Shown here in pieces: positions 7,533-17,188 of a DNA stretch of 64,000 nt. The stretch's first letter is position 1; each line of letters begins with the position of its first letter. The notes beneath the pieces are model-generated. The model was not told where the DNA came from. It was given only the letters and a program-made list of their open reading frames with translations, and made no database searches. Source of the DNA: Paracoccaceae bacterium (GTDB lineage: Bacteria > Pseudomonadota > Alphaproteobacteria > Rhodobacterales > Rhodobacteraceae); contig CACAPQ010000001.1 in assembly GCA_902534325.1 (NCBI GenBank), positions 120,190 to 184,189 of the forward strand, in the 5' to 3' direction. The position numbers were made by a program, and so were the translations under genes.

Positions 7533-9794
7533 ATGTCACGTTTTGATGCGGCAATTGCCGAACAAATTTGGGATATGAAGTATCGCTTAAAGGATGCTGA
7601 TGGAACTGCTATTGATAAATCAGTTGAGGATACATGGGCAAGAATTGCAAAAGATCTTGCAAGTGTTGAGAAGGATAAAGAGCAGTGGGAAAAAGAATTC
7701 TATGCAGCGTTAGAAGATTTTAAATTTTTGCCGGCTGGCCGAATTACAGCAGGCGCTGGTACAAACCGAAAAGTAACCTTATTTAATTGCTTTGTTATGG
7801 GAACTATTCCCGATGATATGGAGGGCATCTTCAATATGTTAAAAGAAGCTGCCCTAACTATGCAGCAGGGTGGTGGAATAGGTTATGATTTTTCTACTAT
7901 AAGGCCAAATGGTGCATTAGTTAAGGGAGTAGCAGCCGACGCCTCTGGCCCACTTTCCTTTATGGATGTGTGGGATTCAATGTGCCGAACAATAATGAGT
8001 GCTGGGTCTAGGCGCGGCGCAATGATGGCTACAATGCGTTGTGACCACCCGGATATAGAACAGTTTATCTCTGCGAAATCTGATCCCATACGATTGCGTA
8101 TGTTCAATCTATCAGTTTTAGTCACTGACCAATTTATGGAAGCAGTGAAGAATGATGATGACTGGAATTTAGTATTTAACGATAAAGTGTACAAAACACT
8201 GAAAGCTCAGAAGTTGTGGGATCAAATAATGCAGTCCACATATGACTATGCAGAACCAGGTGTGATTTTCATCGACAGAATAAACAAACTTAATAATCTA
8301 AATTATTGCGAAACTATTTCTGCCACAAACCCGTGTGGGGAGCAGCCATTACCACCTTATGGAGCATGTCTGCTTGGATCGATAAACTTTGCGAAATTAG
8401 TCGAGAAGCCCTTTGAGAAATACGCAAAAATTAACGAATCGGAGCTTGAAAGTTTAGTAGCAACTGCTGTCCGAATGATGGATAATGTTGTTGACGCATC
8501 AAATTTTCCTTTAGCTGAGCAGGCCCAAGAGGCCAAAAACAAAAGAAGAATTGGACTTGGCGTAACTGGCTTGGCTGATGCTTTGTTGATGGTGGGTTTA
8601 AGATATGGCTCGGATGAAGCCGCTTTGCAAACAGAGCGCTGGCTGCATATTTTAGCAAGGTCTGCATATGCTGCGTCTGTGGAATTGGCCAAAGAAAAAG
8701 GCGCATTCCCATTATTTGATGCAGAGGCCTTCCTTAATTCAGGATCCATGCAGACAATGGATAAAGAAATTTGCAGCGATATTAAAAAGTATGGAATTCG
8801 GAATGCTTTATTAACATCGATAGCTCCTACTGGAACAATAAGTCTCTACGCTGGGAATGTAAGCTCTGGGATTGAACCAGTATTTGCTTACTCTTACACT
8901 CGAAAAGTTTTGCAAAAAGACGGTTCCAAGACTGAAGAAGAAGTTGTCGATTATGCTGTGAGAATGTGGAGAGATCTAAAAGGAGATAATCCTCTTCCAG
9001 ACTATTTTGTAAATGCCCAAACACTGAGCCCATTAGAGCATGTAAAAATGCAATCAGCTGCGCAAAAGTGGATTGATAGTTCAATTTCTAAAACTATAAA
9101 CTGTCCAGAGGATATTGATTTTGAGTCCTTTAAAAGTGTTTATATGGAAGCATATGAAACTGGTTGTAAGGGATGTACAACTTACCGACCAAATGATGTG
9201 ACAGGATCCGTACTGACCGTTTCCAGCTCTAAAGAAAAGCCAATGGAAGAAGATGGCGCGGACGTTATATATATGTCAGAACCATTGGACCGGCCTAATG
9301 AGTTAGAAGGTTCAACTTATAAATTAAAATGGCCTGACAGTGAACACGCTATCTACGTCACAATAAATGATGCGCTAGTGAATGGTTCTAGGCGGCCTTT
9401 CGAAGTTTTTATTAATTCTAAAAACATGGAGCATTTCGCCTGGACAGTCGCATTAACACGAATGATTTCAGCCGTTTTTCGAAGAGGAGGAGATGTCTCA
9501 TTTGTTGTTGAAGAGCTGAAAGCAGTATTTGACCCGCGTGGTGGTGCATGGGTTAATGGAAAATATATACCCTCTATTCTTGCTGCGATTGGTGGAGTTT
9601 TAGAAACACACATGGTAAAAATTGGTTTTCTTGAAGGTGAGGGACTTGGACTAAAAGAAGATCCAAAGTCAAATCAAGTTATTAACTTTTCCGAGAATAA
9701 AGCAAAAGCTTGCTCTAGTTGTGGCCAGTTTGAGATGCAGATGGTTGAAGGGTGTATGACCTGTAGAAGTTGTGGTTATTCGAAATGTGGATGA
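7533..9794 (+). CDS. nrdJ: Adenosylcobalamin-dependent (class II) ribonucleotide reductase
   Basis: Reduces ribonucleotides to deoxyribonucleotides using adenosylcobalamin, making dNTPs independently of oxygen state. The 753 residues contain FNCFVMG (active-site Cys), MQQGGGIGYDFS, NPCGEQPLPPYGAC (catalytic Cys/Glu loop), IAPTGTISLYAGNVSSGIEP and a C-terminal Cys cluster (CSSCG, CMTCRSCG) that probably relays electrons from thioredoxin. It starts with ATG after AAGGG at good spacing. No intein or frameshift. I saw no clear B12 riboswitch or NrdR box in the 122-base upstream gap. It implies the cell makes or imports cobalamin. Confidence 0.93.
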   Translation: MSRFDAAIAEQIWDMKYRLKDADGTAIDKSVEDTWARIAKDLASVEKDKEQWEKEFYAALEDFKFLPAGRITAGAGTNRKVTLFNCFVMGTIPDDMEGIFNMLKEAALTMQQGGGIGYDFSTIRPNGALVKGVAADASGPLSFMDVWDSMCRTIMSAGSRRGAMMATMRCDHPDIEQFISAKSDPIRLRMFNLSVLVTDQFMEAVKNDDDWNLVFNDKVYKTLKAQKLWDQIMQSTYDYAEPGVIFIDRINKLNNLNYCETISATNPCGEQPLPPYGACLLGSINFAKLVEKPFEKYAKINESELESLVATAVRMMDNVVDASNFPLAEQAQEAKNKRRIGLGVTGLADALLMVGLRYGSDEAALQTERWLHILARSAYAASVELAKEKGAFPLFDAEAFLNSGSMQTMDKEICSDIKKYGIRNALLTSIAPTGTISLYAGNVSSGIEPVFAYSYTRKVLQKDGSKTEEEVVDYAVRMWRDLKGDNPLPDYFVNAQTLSPLEHVKMQSAAQKWIDSSISKTINCPEDIDFESFKSVYMEAYETGCKGCTTYRPNDVTGSVLTVSSSKEKPMEEDGADVIYMSEPLDRPNELEGSTYKLKWPDSEHAIYVTINDALVNGSRRPFEVFINSKNMEHFAWTVALTRMISAVFRRGGDVSFVVEELKAVFDPRGGAWVNGKYIPSILAAIGGVLETHMVKIGFLEGEGLGLKEDPKSNQVINFSENKAKACSSCGQFEMQMVEGCMTCRSCGYSKCG

Positions 9795-9834
9795 TTTTTT
9801 TTCATCTCAAAAAAGTTAAATCTTAGCTATTGTT

Positions 9835-10422
9835 ATGACTGAAATCTTTGAGCAAGTTAAGCTTTGTAAAATCTGCAGTGACATTTTCTCAAACACAAAG
9901 ACCAAACATAGGCCCAGACCGGTTATTAGGGGTAGAAGTACAGCTAAAATTTTGATTGCTGGGCAAGCTCCTGGCGCCCGGGTACATGAAAGCGGTGTGC
10001 CTTTTTCTGATCCATCAGGAGATATTCTAAGAAGTTGGATGGGTTTGAATAAAGACGATTTTTATGATGAGAGAAATATTGCTATAATCCCGATGGCTTT
10101 TTGTTTTCCAGGTTACGATGCTAATGGCAGTGATTTGCCACCCCCCAAAATTTGTGCAAAAACTTGGCGTTCTTTAATTCTAGACAGTTTTCAAAATTTG
10201 GAATTACAACTCCTTGTGGGATCCTTTGCTCAAAAATGGCATCTTGATACTAATCGCTCTGTGACTGACGTTGTTCAAAATTGGAGAATTTATTCTCCTG
10301 AAATTTTACCACTGCCACACCCTTCTTGGAGAAATAAAGCTTGGCTAAAAAAGAATTTTTGGTTTGAAAAAGAACTCGTACCTATTTTGAGGAACAAAGT
10401 TAGAGGCATTTTAAAAAAATGA
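9835..10422 (+). CDS. Uracil-DNA glycosylase superfamily protein
   Basis: A 195-residue member of the UDG fold. ILIAGQAPGARVHESGVPFSDPSGD corresponds to the uracil-pocket motif GxxPG..GxPF, and LPHPSWRN near residue 160 corresponds to the C-terminal HPS motif. The usual iron-sulfur cysteines of family 4 are not complete (only CKIC near residue 11), so it is not a clear family 4 or 5 enzyme. It may act in base-excision repair or be a divergent relative of unknown substrate. It overlaps sseB-like gene by ATGA, suggesting coupled translation. Confidence 0.7.
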   Translation: MTEIFEQVKLCKICSDIFSNTKTKHRPRPVIRGRSTAKILIAGQAPGARVHESGVPFSDPSGDILRSWMGLNKDDFYDERNIAIIPMAFCFPGYDANGSDLPPPKICAKTWRSLILDSFQNLELQLLVGSFAQKWHLDTNRSVTDVVQNWRIYSPEILPLPHPSWRNKAWLKKNFWFEKELVPILRNKVRGILKK

Positions 10423-11201
10423 AACAGCTTAACAAAGCTTTTGAGGAAATGTCGCGGAACCCAGAAAACAATGATGCTCGTCTAAATTATTATGGAGTAC
10501 TTGCAGATACGGATTTATTTTTGTTACTTGAGCAGGAACCCAGCAATGAAATACTTGAACCCAAATTTATTCAGCTTGAAGGAAAGAATTTTGCTCTAGC
10601 ATTTGATAGCGAAGAGAGCCTTTCTGAGTTTTACGGGGAAACCGCTGCATTTGCGCAAATTACTGGCCGAGTCTTGGCAAAGATGCTGCTGGAAGAAAAA
10701 ATAGGATTAGGGATTAATTTAGGTGTTTCCGAAGGTGAATTATTGCTCCCGTGGGAGGTCATTGAGTGGTTTGTGAATGTTTTAGATGAGACACCTAATT
10801 TGGTACAAACTGCGCCTAAAAAATTCCTTCCGGCCAAAGCTGTCCCTGAGATAATTTTTAAAGCATTGCAAGAAAAACTTGAACCTGCAGTTGGCTTGTT
10901 TGATGAAATTTGGATTTGTGCTGTTAAATATAATGAAGATGAAATTTCTCATCTAATTTGCTTAATGGGAGCTCAAAAATCTGCCCAGCAAGCATTAGTA
11001 AAATCAATCAATGAGGTTCTCTCTTTTACTGACATTAATTTAGGAAATATTGATGTGGCACATTTTAATTATGAAGATGAAGCCTCTAGTAAAATCCGTA
11101 ATATAGGTTTCAAGCTTGAGTTTCCGCAGGTGAACGAACTTAAAAGTGATATTGGCAATGTCAAAAATAAGGCAACATTACAACCGCCAAAATTAAGGTA
11201 A
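10419..11201 (+). CDS. SseB family protein
   Basis: A 260-residue protein whose N-terminal half resembles the SseB domain: ARLNYYGVLADTDLFLLLE, then ALAFDSEESLSEFYG, and GLGINLGVSEGELLLPWEVIEW. The C-terminal part (about 150-255) resembles the SseB C-terminal region. These cytoplasmic proteins have no established biochemical activity outside virulence-linked homologues. It is translationally coupled to the upstream UDG-like gene and converges on the sarcosine dehydrogenase-like gene. Assignment is from motif pattern and size. Confidence 0.65.
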   Translation: MKQLNKAFEEMSRNPENNDARLNYYGVLADTDLFLLLEQEPSNEILEPKFIQLEGKNFALAFDSEESLSEFYGETAAFAQITGRVLAKMLLEEKIGLGINLGVSEGELLLPWEVIEWFVNVLDETPNLVQTAPKKFLPAKAVPEIIFKALQEKLEPAVGLFDEIWICAVKYNEDEISHLICLMGAQKSAQQALVKSINEVLSFTDINLGNIDVAHFNYEDEASSKIRNIGFKLEFPQVNELKSDIGNVKNKATLQPPKLR

Positions 11202-11209
11202 GGTGGTGT

Positions 11210-13657
11210 CTAGGCTTTTGTTCTGGCGCCCCTAGGGTCATATAACGGCTTGAAGGAAATTTCTGCTTCGACGCGGTTTCCGGCTACGTCTATTTCATAT
11301 GATGAAGCAAGTAACTCTGATGTTTTTTCGCCTTTACAAGGTACATAGCCCATTCCGACCGCTCCGCCCAGTGCGTGCCCATAATTTCCAGAACTTAAAT
11401 AACCAACTATTTCTCCATCGCGTACGATAGGCTCATTGTGGTAGAGTAATGGCTCGGCATCTTTCAGAAGAAATTGCGCCATTCGCATTTCTAGCCCTTT
11501 TTCTTTTTTAGCAATTACAGCATCACGTCCCAGAAAGCCTTGTTTGTCAACTTTTACTGCAAATCCCAAGCCAGCTTCTAATACATGATCTTCGCAGGTA
11601 ATATCATGGCCAAAATGCCTATAGCCTTTTTCTATTCGGCAGCTATCCATCATATGCATGCCACAAAGCTTTAACTGGCTGCCTTTTGCTTGTTCCATGA
11701 TTGTCTCGAAAACATGTGCAGCCATATCTGTGCTGACATAAATCTCCCAGCCTAACTCACCAACATAGGAAACTCTATGAACGCGCGCCAAACCCATTCC
11801 AATTTCAATTTCTTGGGCTGTTCCAAAAGGGTTTGTTTCATTTGAGAAATCATTAGGGCTTATGGCTTCCATGAATTTTCGAGAATTTGGCCCCATAATC
11901 GCTAAAACGCCTTCTGCCGCAGTGACGTCAGTGATGACGACTTCGAAATTTCCTATGTTTCTTCTCATCCATGTTTGATCTGCTAATCTTGTGATTGCTG
12001 GTGTTACTACTAAATATGAAATCTCGGAAAGCCTTGTAACAGTTACATCAGCTTCTATACCTCCTTTTGAATTTAAAAATTGCGTATATACAATTTTCCC
12101 TAGAGGAACTGACATATCTCCACCACAAATATGGTTGAGGAAAGATTCAGCATCTCGCCCCTCAACCATCAATTTGCCAAAGGAAGACATGTCATACATA
12201 CCTAAACCATTACGAACGGCCATGTGTTCATTATGGGAGTTTTCAAACCAATTTTGGCGTCCCCAACTATATTGATATTCCTGAATTTGACCCTTTTCTG
12301 AAAACCAATTTGCCCTTTCCCAGCCGGCGAGTTCCCCAAAAACGGCTCCATGATTTTTTAGATAGGAATGAAAAGGTGATCGTCTTACACCTCTCGCAGT
12401 TTCTTTTTGCCTAAAAGGAAAATGATCTGCGTATAAAAGGCCCAAAGTTTCTTTCGAACGCTCAAATAGATAATGTTTGTTGCCTTGAAATGGATGCATT
12501 CTCGAAATATCGACATCTCCAAGATCAAATGGTTTATGACCATCGTTCATCCATTGGCTCAAGGCCATGCCGGCTCCACCAGCAGATTGAATGCCTATTG
12601 AATTAAAGCCTGCTGCTACCCAAAAATTATCTAATTCAGGCGCAAGACCTAAATGATAGGCATCATCTGGAGTAAAACTTTCAGGCCCATTGAAAAAAGT
12701 ATGAATGCCTGCCTCACCCAGCATTGGAATTCTATTAACAGCCATTTCTAATATGGGCTCAAAATGATCAAAATCTTCTTGTAATTGGTCAAATTCGAAA
12801 TCATCAGGAATACCATCTACTCCCCAGGGTTTTGCGTTAGGTTCGAAAGCGCCCAACATTAATTTTCCAGCATCTTCTTTGTAGTATGCACACTCATCCA
12901 AAACGCGTAGTACCGGTAATTGGCTGAGCCCTTCTATTGGTTCTGAGACAATGTAAAAATGCTCGCAAGCGTGAAGTGGAACATTTACACCTGCCATTTT
13001 GCCAACCTCATGTCCCCACATGCCGGCGCAATTAACGATCATTTCACAAGTAGTATGCCCGGCCTCTCCTGAGCCACTGACCCAGTCAACACCCTTTACT
13101 ATTCTTCCAGACTTGTGAATTTTTGTAACTTTTGTTCCCTCAATTACATTGGCGCCTTTTTGTTTTGCTCCTTTGGCTAAAGCTAGCGCAATATTAGCCG
13201 GGTCGCCCTGTCCGTCTTTTTCGAGGAATACACCGCCTACAACCCCGGCTAAATTAATATGTGGATATCTTTCCAAAACTTCATCAGCAGAAATTTCTTC
13301 CACTGCAACATCAAAGGCTCTCGCCATTGCCGCAGATCGGCTTAATTCTTCCATACGCTCTTTGGTCAGAGCAACATTTATTGAACCTACTCGCTTAAAA
13401 CCGGTCGAAACACCTGTTTCCTTTTCTAATGTCCCGTAAAGCTCTTGACTATATTTGGCCAGTTTAGTCATGTTAGCCGTTGCACGTAATTGCGCAATTA
13501 ATCCAGCAGCATGCCAAGTTGTGCCGGATGTGAGCTGCTTTCTTTCAAGTAATAAAACGTCTTTCCAACCCAGTTTCTTTAAGTGATATGCAACCGAACA
13601 TCCAATTACGCCACCGCCAATAATTATCACTCGTGCATGTTCTGGAATGTTACTCAT
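11210..13657 (-). CDS. FAD-dependent methylglycine dehydrogenase, sarcosine-dehydrogenase-like
   Basis: An 815-residue, two-part enzyme. The N-terminal DAO-type FAD domain starts VIIIGGGVIGCSVAYHL, and TSGTTWHAAG carries the His expected to hold FAD covalently. The middle is an FAO_M-like linker, and from about residue 420 to the end there is an aminomethyltransferase (GcvT-like) folate domain (GELGWEIY, RIEKGYRHFG). It would oxidise an N-methylglycine and pass the C1 unit to tetrahydrofolate. TSGTTWH resembles animal sarcosine dehydrogenase more than dimethylglycine dehydrogenase, so sarcosine is the favoured substrate (inference). SD GAGGT precedes ATG. It lies 7 bases after the homocysteine methyltransferase gene in one operon. 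Confidence 0.8.
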   Translation of the reverse strand: MSNIPEHARVIIIGGGVIGCSVAYHLKKLGWKDVLLLERKQLTSGTTWHAAGLIAQLRATANMTKLAKYSQELYGTLEKETGVSTGFKRVGSINVALTKERMEELSRSAAMARAFDVAVEEISADEVLERYPHINLAGVVGGVFLEKDGQGDPANIALALAKGAKQKGANVIEGTKVTKIHKSGRIVKGVDWVSGSGEAGHTTCEMIVNCAGMWGHEVGKMAGVNVPLHACEHFYIVSEPIEGLSQLPVLRVLDECAYYKEDAGKLMLGAFEPNAKPWGVDGIPDDFEFDQLQEDFDHFEPILEMAVNRIPMLGEAGIHTFFNGPESFTPDDAYHLGLAPELDNFWVAAGFNSIGIQSAGGAGMALSQWMNDGHKPFDLGDVDISRMHPFQGNKHYLFERSKETLGLLYADHFPFRQKETARGVRRSPFHSYLKNHGAVFGELAGWERANWFSEKGQIQEYQYSWGRQNWFENSHNEHMAVRNGLGMYDMSSFGKLMVEGRDAESFLNHICGGDMSVPLGKIVYTQFLNSKGGIEADVTVTRLSEISYLVVTPAITRLADQTWMRRNIGNFEVVITDVTAAEGVLAIMGPNSRKFMEAISPNDFSNETNPFGTAQEIEIGMGLARVHRVSYVGELGWEIYVSTDMAAHVFETIMEQAKGSQLKLCGMHMMDSCRIEKGYRHFGHDITCEDHVLEAGLGFAVKVDKQGFLGRDAVIAKKEKGLEMRMAQFLLKDAEPLLYHNEPIVRDGEIVGYLSSGNYGHALGGAVGMGYVPCKGEKTSELLASSYEIDVAGNRVEAEISFKPLYDPRGARTKA

Positions 13658-13664
13658 ACTAACC

Positions 13665-14561
13665 TCACACTATTTTGTGCCCATTATCTCTCAGTTCTTT
13701 AGCAAGCTGTTCAATATGTCTGGGGCCAACTTCACAGCAACCACCAATGATAGTTGCGCCCATTTCAACCCATTCCATAGCAAATCTTGCATATTCCTTG
13801 GGGCTTAAATCATGCCTTTCTTTCAATGCGTCAACTGTTGGAAAATCCTCTAAGAAACCTGTTGTTATTTTAGTAAAGCCGTTTGCGTAAGCTCCAAACG
13901 GTCTGTTAAAATCTGCTATTGTATTTAATGAATCCTTCGTCACCTCTGGTCTTGAGCAGTTTACTAAAACTACATCCACTTTATATTCGCTCAGAAGATT
14001 TTTAACCAAAGAAAGCTCTTCACCAGACCGGAGTTTTGTTCCGTCAAAATCTTCTGTCGTAAATGCCATCCAAAGTGGGATATCAATATTTTTGGCTGCA
14101 ATTAAAGCAGCCTTTGCATGTTCTATAGAGCTCACTGTTTCAATCAGCAAAACGTCACATTTTGCGCTTAGATGATTTATTACATCTTTGTATTGTTTTG
14201 AGGCTTTTATAGCATCTGGAATTAAATCAGGTCGATAACTTGCGTGCAAAGGCCCAATTGAGCCAGCAACTTGACCATATCCATTTTTGTTTTTTGAGCT
14301 AATAGCCGTGTCAATAGCCTTATCCCAAAGCTCTTCTAATCTTCCTTCTAAGCCAACTCTTTCTAATCTGTCCTTTAGAACAGGATATGTATTGGTTGTT
14401 GCAACGGTTGCTCCCATCGAGAAGTATTCGTCATGTACCTCAGAAAGTAATTTGGTATCATCAAGCATAACCATGGTAGACCATAAGGGTGTGGGTTTTT
14501 CCCCTGATCGCTTCACAAGCTCTTGACCAATCGATCCATCAAGTAAAGTAATTTCGGACAT
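13665..14561 (-). CDS. Homocysteine S-methyltransferase, betaine-type candidate
   Basis: A 298-residue zinc-dependent methyltransferase. LLDGSIGQEL is the N-terminal barrel strand, and the zinc ligands appear as VNCSRPE and GGCCEVGPRHI. It transfers a methyl group to homocysteine, making methionine. Its position between two FAD methylglycine dehydrogenases suggests the donor is glycine betaine, giving dimethylglycine for the partners; S-methylmethionine or DMSP are alternatives. The frame is open further upstream, but the ATG at 14561 follows AGAGGA and matches the family start. Likely operon with the genes at 14640-17090 and 11210-13657. Confidence 0.8.
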   Translation of the reverse strand: MSEITLLDGSIGQELVKRSGEKPTPLWSTMVMLDDTKLLSEVHDEYFSMGATVATTNTYPVLKDRLERVGLEGRLEELWDKAIDTAISSKNKNGYGQVAGSIGPLHASYRPDLIPDAIKASKQYKDVINHLSAKCDVLLIETVSSIEHAKAALIAAKNIDIPLWMAFTTEDFDGTKLRSGEELSLVKNLLSEYKVDVVLVNCSRPEVTKDSLNTIADFNRPFGAYANGFTKITTGFLEDFPTVDALKERHDLSPKEYARFAMEWVEMGATIIGGCCEVGPRHIEQLAKELRDNGHKIV

Positions 14562-14639
14562 TGCGTATAATCCTCTTTTTCTAAAATAGTGGAGTAATTT
14601 CAAATATTTTAATTTTTATGACTGAACTCTTAACGTATC

Positions 14640-17090
14640 TCAAGCTCGTAGTCTTTCGTTCATTGGATCCCAAAGTGCATCGTTTTCCTGAACTACTGCT
14701 TTTCTACGTTCTCCATAAATTTCTACTTCCAGATTTATGTCAGGTCTTGCTAGGTCACTTCTTAACATGCCCAAAGCGATTGACTCATTGACCCTGTAAC
14801 CCCAAGCGCCTGATGTTGTTTCCCCTACAACTTCACCATTATGCCATAAAGTTGACATATATGGCGCATCAAACTCTTTAGCATCTACTATCAAGGTTAC
14901 AAATTTTTTAGTGCTACCTTGTTGCTTCTCGTTTTGAAGTGCCAACTTTCCTGGAAAGGATTGGGGTTTTTCAAATTTGACAAATCTTTCGAGCCCTCCT
15001 TCAAGCATGGAATAATCTGTAGATAAATCTCCTTTCCATGCTCTATAGCCTTTTTCAATTCGGAGTGAATTTAAGGCCCACATGCCAAAAGGTTTTGCAC
15101 CTGCTTGGACAGATAACTCATACAAGGCTGCTATATCCTTATTGAGTGCGTGTATTTCCCAACCTAATTCTCCTGCAAAGCTTACTCTTACTAAATTACA
15201 ATTTATATCTTTAACTTTTGCTTTTTGGTGCGTTAGCCAACTTGCTTCTAAATCAGCTTCGGTATTCAAAGATTGGAATAAGGCACGGCTTTTTGGTCCA
15301 GTTACAATCAAGGTACCATATTTATTTGTAATATCAGTAACAGCTAATCCCTTTGAGATTGATCGACTTAAAAGCTCATAGTCATGCCACTGCGCAGAAG
15401 CCGCAGTAATCAAAGTAAAGTGATCTTCGCTATGTCGCATGACTGACATCTCTGTTAAAATTCGCCCTCTTTCATCCGCAAAATAAGCAAGATTGATCCG
15501 GCCAATTTTTGGTAAACCACCTGTTATCTGGCATCGTAACCATTCGGCGGAACCATCGCCACTTAGTTCAAAACGGCTAAAGCCTGGCAAATCCAAAACT
15601 CCAACAGCATCTTTGACAGCTTCACATTCCTCTCTAATCCTTTGTTCCCAAGGTCCGGACCTTTTCCAGGTTTTTGTTGCTGTCTCTGATATATCATCGC
15701 CCTCTTGTGCAAACCAATTAGCACGCTCCCACCCGTTATAGGCACCCATCTGACCACCGTTTTTCAAAACAAGGTTGTGAGCAGGAGAGAGTTTTTTATT
15801 TCGCCCGGCTGGCCATTCATGCCAAGGAAAATGCATAGCGTACTCGTTACCGTAGACTTCCATGCCCTTTGCAACACAATACTCATGATCGGTATGGTCG
15901 GTATATCTTCTTGGATCACATGACCACATATCCCATTCTGTAACGCCCTCAGTAATCCACTCGCATAGAACTTTTCCAGCGCCTCCAGCTTGTGCTATCC
16001 CAAAAGTAAAAACACAGGCTTCAAATCCATTTTGAACACCAGGCATGGGTCCAATTAGTGGAAGGCCATCGGGGGCATACGGAATTGGACCATTTATAAT
16101 CCTACTTACGCCAGAAGTCCCTAAGAGTGGAACGCGCTCCATGGCATCAGAAACAATATCTTCTATTCGATCTAAGTCATCGTTCCATAATTGAAAGCTA
16201 AAATCGTCTGGCATGGGGTCGTCTTCAGTGGCCCAATGGGCCTTACAATTTGGCTCATAGGGTCCCAAGTTAAAACCATTTTTCTCCTGCCTTAAATAAT
16301 AGGAGATATCTACATCTCGTAACAAAGGTAGTTTTTTACCAGACTTTTTGGCATAGTTTTCAATCTCAGGTATTTCTTCAGATAAAAGATATTGGTGGCT
16401 CATAACCATCATAGGGACAGTTCTTCCACCGTAAGGTTTAAACCATTCTCCAACTTGTTGAGCATAATATCCTGCTGCGTTCACAACATACTGGCAATTA
16501 ATATCACCTTTTTCTGTATGAACGGTCCAGGTTTTGTCATTCTTTTGGGTGACCCCAATTGCTGGAGTAAAGCGAAGTAATTTGGCTCCTAGATCTCTTG
16601 CTCCTTTGGCTAAAGCTTGAGTAAGCTGTGCTGGATCAATATCACCATCATTTGGATCATATAGTGCACCAGCAAGATCGTGTATCTCTAAAAAAGGATA
16701 TAAACTTTTAGCCTCTTCCGGAGTTAGTATTTCTATATCCATTCCTTGGTATTTGCCCATGCTGGCGGCACGCTTAAATTCTTGGATTCGCTCTTCAGAA
16801 TGGGCTAGGCGTAAAGATCCAGTCTGATGATAGTTCATTGGGTAATCGACTTCTTCACCAAGTCTTGCATATAGTTCTGTCGAATATCTCTGCATATTCA
16901 TTATCGACCAACTAGTCGAAAATGTAGGAACATTACCTGCAGCGTGCCAAGTAGACCCAGCGGTCAATTCATTTTTTTCCAGTAAAACGCAATCTGTCCA
17001 ACCAGCTTTGGCTAGATGATAGAGCGAACTTGCACCAACAGCGCCGCCACCAATAATTACAACTTTAGCTTCTTTTGGAAAGTCAGACAT
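14640..17090 (-). CDS. FAD-dependent methylglycine dehydrogenase, dimethylglycine-dehydrogenase-like
   Basis: An 816-residue paralogue of the enzyme at 11210-13657 with the same layout: DAO FAD domain (VVIIGGGAVGASSLYHL), LTAGSTWHAAGN with the flavin-linking His, linker, then a GcvT-like folate domain (GELGWEIHAL, RIEKGYRAWKGD). TAGSTWHAAG and the following sequence look like animal dimethylglycine dehydrogenase, so it would convert dimethylglycine to sarcosine plus 5,10-methylene-THF (inference). SD GGGGAGA precedes the ATG well. It is the first enzyme gene of the three-gene minus-strand cassette and starts about 100 bases after lysE. Confidence 0.8.
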   Translation of the reverse strand: MSDFPKEAKVVIIGGGAVGASSLYHLAKAGWTDCVLLEKNELTAGSTWHAAGNVPTFSTSWSIMNMQRYSTELYARLGEEVDYPMNYHQTGSLRLAHSEERIQEFKRAASMGKYQGMDIEILTPEEAKSLYPFLEIHDLAGALYDPNDGDIDPAQLTQALAKGARDLGAKLLRFTPAIGVTQKNDKTWTVHTEKGDINCQYVVNAAGYYAQQVGEWFKPYGGRTVPMMVMSHQYLLSEEIPEIENYAKKSGKKLPLLRDVDISYYLRQEKNGFNLGPYEPNCKAHWATEDDPMPDDFSFQLWNDDLDRIEDIVSDAMERVPLLGTSGVSRIINGPIPYAPDGLPLIGPMPGVQNGFEACVFTFGIAQAGGAGKVLCEWITEGVTEWDMWSCDPRRYTDHTDHEYCVAKGMEVYGNEYAMHFPWHEWPAGRNKKLSPAHNLVLKNGGQMGAYNGWERANWFAQEGDDISETATKTWKRSGPWEQRIREECEAVKDAVGVLDLPGFSRFELSGDGSAEWLRCQITGGLPKIGRINLAYFADERGRILTEMSVMRHSEDHFTLITAASAQWHDYELLSRSISKGLAVTDITNKYGTLIVTGPKSRALFQSLNTEADLEASWLTHQKAKVKDINCNLVRVSFAGELGWEIHALNKDIAALYELSVQAGAKPFGMWALNSLRIEKGYRAWKGDLSTDYSMLEGGLERFVKFEKPQSFPGKLALQNEKQQGSTKKFVTLIVDAKEFDAPYMSTLWHNGEVVGETTSGAWGYRVNESIALGMLRSDLARPDINLEVEIYGERRKAVVQENDALWDPMNERLRA

Positions 17091-17188
17091 AAAATAATCT
17101 CCCCTGATATTTTACAGCGATCTCTAAATAAATTTTATTACACTTTTAAAAGATTTAAACATGAAAACTCTGATTAGTTGGTTTTTTT

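Noticed and set aside
17091..17188. SAM or glycine riboswitch before the betaine cassette
   Set aside because: The gap is under 100 bp, AT-rich, and shows no recognisable aptamer core.
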